In this document: positions 58,005 to 58,963 of the stretch, one piece after another
Layout of the letters: every line of letters starts with the position of its first letter
How positions within the stretch are numbered: position 1 is the first letter of the stretch
Assembly: GCA_002928495.1 (NCBI GenBank)
Contig: PERF01000003.1
Location: 1-58,963, forward strand
Direction of reading: 5' to 3'
Length of the DNA: 58,963 nucleotides
Source: Methylobacter sp.
GTDB lineage: Bacteria; Pseudomonadota; Gammaproteobacteria; Methylococcales; Methylomonadaceae
The notes under the pieces: generated by a model
Seen by the model: the letters and a program-made list of their open reading frames with translations, nothing else
Told to the model about the DNA's origin: nothing
Databases searched by the model: none
Position numbers and translations under genes: made by a program

Positions 58005-58963
58005 ATGTTTGTTTACGTAAACGGTGAAAGCCACGAGCTGGCCGACGGCACCCGAGTTGCCGGGCTGGTTGACAAACTGGGCCTGACCGGAAAAAGAATC
58101 GCCATAGAACTGAATAAAGAAATTTTGCCGTTTGACCGCTATAGCGAGCGGGAATTAAAACCCGAAGACCGCCTGGAAATCGTGCATGCTATTGGTGGCG
58201 GCCAGCCGGACAGCTGGGTGGTGGCCGGTACCGAGTACCAATCCCGGTTGCTGGTGGGCACCGGTAAATACAAGGACTTGGAGGAAACCCGGCAGGCCAT
58301 TGAAGCCAGCGGCGCGCAAATTGTCACGGTGGCAATCCGCCGCACCAATATCGGCCAAAACCCTAATGAGCCGAATTTGCTGGACGTGATTTCCCAGGAC
58401 CGCTACACCATTTTGCCTAACACGGCCGGGTGTTATAACGTTGAGGAAGCCGTTCGCACTTGCCGTTTGGCACGCGAACTCCTGGGCGGGCATAAGTTGG
58501 TCAAGCTTGAAGTTCTGGCCGACCAGACCACTTTGTTCCCCAATGTGGCGGAAACCTATATTGCCGCCGAGCAACTGGTCAAAGAAGGCTTCGATGTCAT
58601 GGTTTATACCAACGACGATCCCATCGCCGCCAAGCGTCTGGAAGAAATCGGCTGTGTAGCGGTCATGCCGCTGGCTGCGCCCATCGGCTCAGGCCTGGGC
58701 ATCCGCAATCCCTATAATATTCTGACTATTGTGGAAAACGCCAAGGTGCCGATTTTGGTCGACGCCGGTGTAGGCACGGCATCGGATGCCGCTATCGCCA
58801 TGGAATTGGGCTGTGCCGGCGTGCTCATGAATACCGCGATCGCCGCCGCGAAAAATCCGGTGTTAATGGCTTCAGCCATGAAAAAAGCTATCGAAGCCGG
58901 GCGGGAAGCCTATCTTGCCGGGCGCATGCCGAAAAAACGTTTCGCATCGGCGTCATCGCCGCT
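58005..58963 (+). CDS. ThiS-ThiG fusion (bifunctional sulfur carrier protein / thiazole synthase), truncated by window edge; not in ORF track
   Basis: Translated by eye: [99 protein letters not shown]...; no stop between domains. Confidence 0.93.
   Translation, partial: MFVYVNGESHELADGTRVAGLVDKLGLTGKRIAIELNKEILPFDRYSERELKPEDRLEIVHAIGGGQPDSWVVAGTEYQSRLLVGTGKYKDLEETRQAIEASGAQIVTVAIRRTNIGQNPNEPNLLDVISQDRYTILPNTAGCYNVEEAVRTCRLARELLGGHKLVKLEVLADQTTLFPNVAETYIAAEQLVKEGFDVMVYTNDDPIAAKRLEEIGCVAVMPLAAPIGSGLGIRNPYNILTIVENAKVPILVDAGVGTASDAAIAMELGCAGVLMNTAIAAAKNPVLMASAMKKAIEAGREAYLAGRMPKKRFASASSP

Noticed and set aside
1-58963. CRISPR array, transposon ends, tRNA or rRNA genes
   Set aside because: No regularly spaced direct repeats, transposase ORFs, or tRNA/rRNA-like sequence was recognised; not exhaustively searchable by eye.

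Overview
The 59-kb window looks like a chromosomal segment of a gammaproteobacterial methylotroph, probably a methanotroph; this rests on a Fae-family protein, MtoX/SBP56 and the general gene content. It is almost fully coding. In order it holds: (1) a TetR / DUF4242 / flavodoxin-fold reductase / MtoX (SBP56 methanethiol oxidase) / SCO1-MauG fusion locus, with the fusion broken by a +1 frameshift; (2) a VPLPA-CTERM exported protein with a sigma-54-like promoter, convergent with a TIGR03790 protein; (3) a divergent Fae paralog and DUF2076; (4) a heavy-metal RND efflux operon (small secreted protein, OMF, MFP, RND with a frameshift, DUF3240); (5) Tim44-like and DUF475 proteins; (6) a histidine kinase / RR-HDOD / RR-HD-GYP operon divergent from a periplasmic-sensor GGDEF-EAL protein; (7) mtnB-mtnD-mtnC methionine salvage genes; (8) mltB, SirB2, an MTAN-like phosphorylase coupled to an RR-GGDEF-EAL gene, pepN, DUF423, moaB and a Deg protease; (9) a cNMP-rhodanese protein, rpmG/rpmB, and gshB-tonB-algH-ruvX-pyrR-pyrB-pyrC'; (10) rep, comM, ubiK, a Cys-rich MarR protein and speE/speA; (11) ychJ, a type IV pilin and a minor pilin operon (FimT, PilW, PilX, an oversized PilV) with EF-hand-like loops; (12) aroG and a ThiS-ThiG fusion cut by the window edge. 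I saw no mobile element, CRISPR array, rRNA or tRNA. The most interesting leads are the MtoX/SCO1-MauG fusion locus, the sigma-54-like promoter of the CTERM protein, the Fae paralog lacking the usual N-terminal His, the minor pilin operon with calcium-loop motifs and no PilY1, and the ThiSG fusion. Family calls come from motif recognition by eye; no database searches were run.
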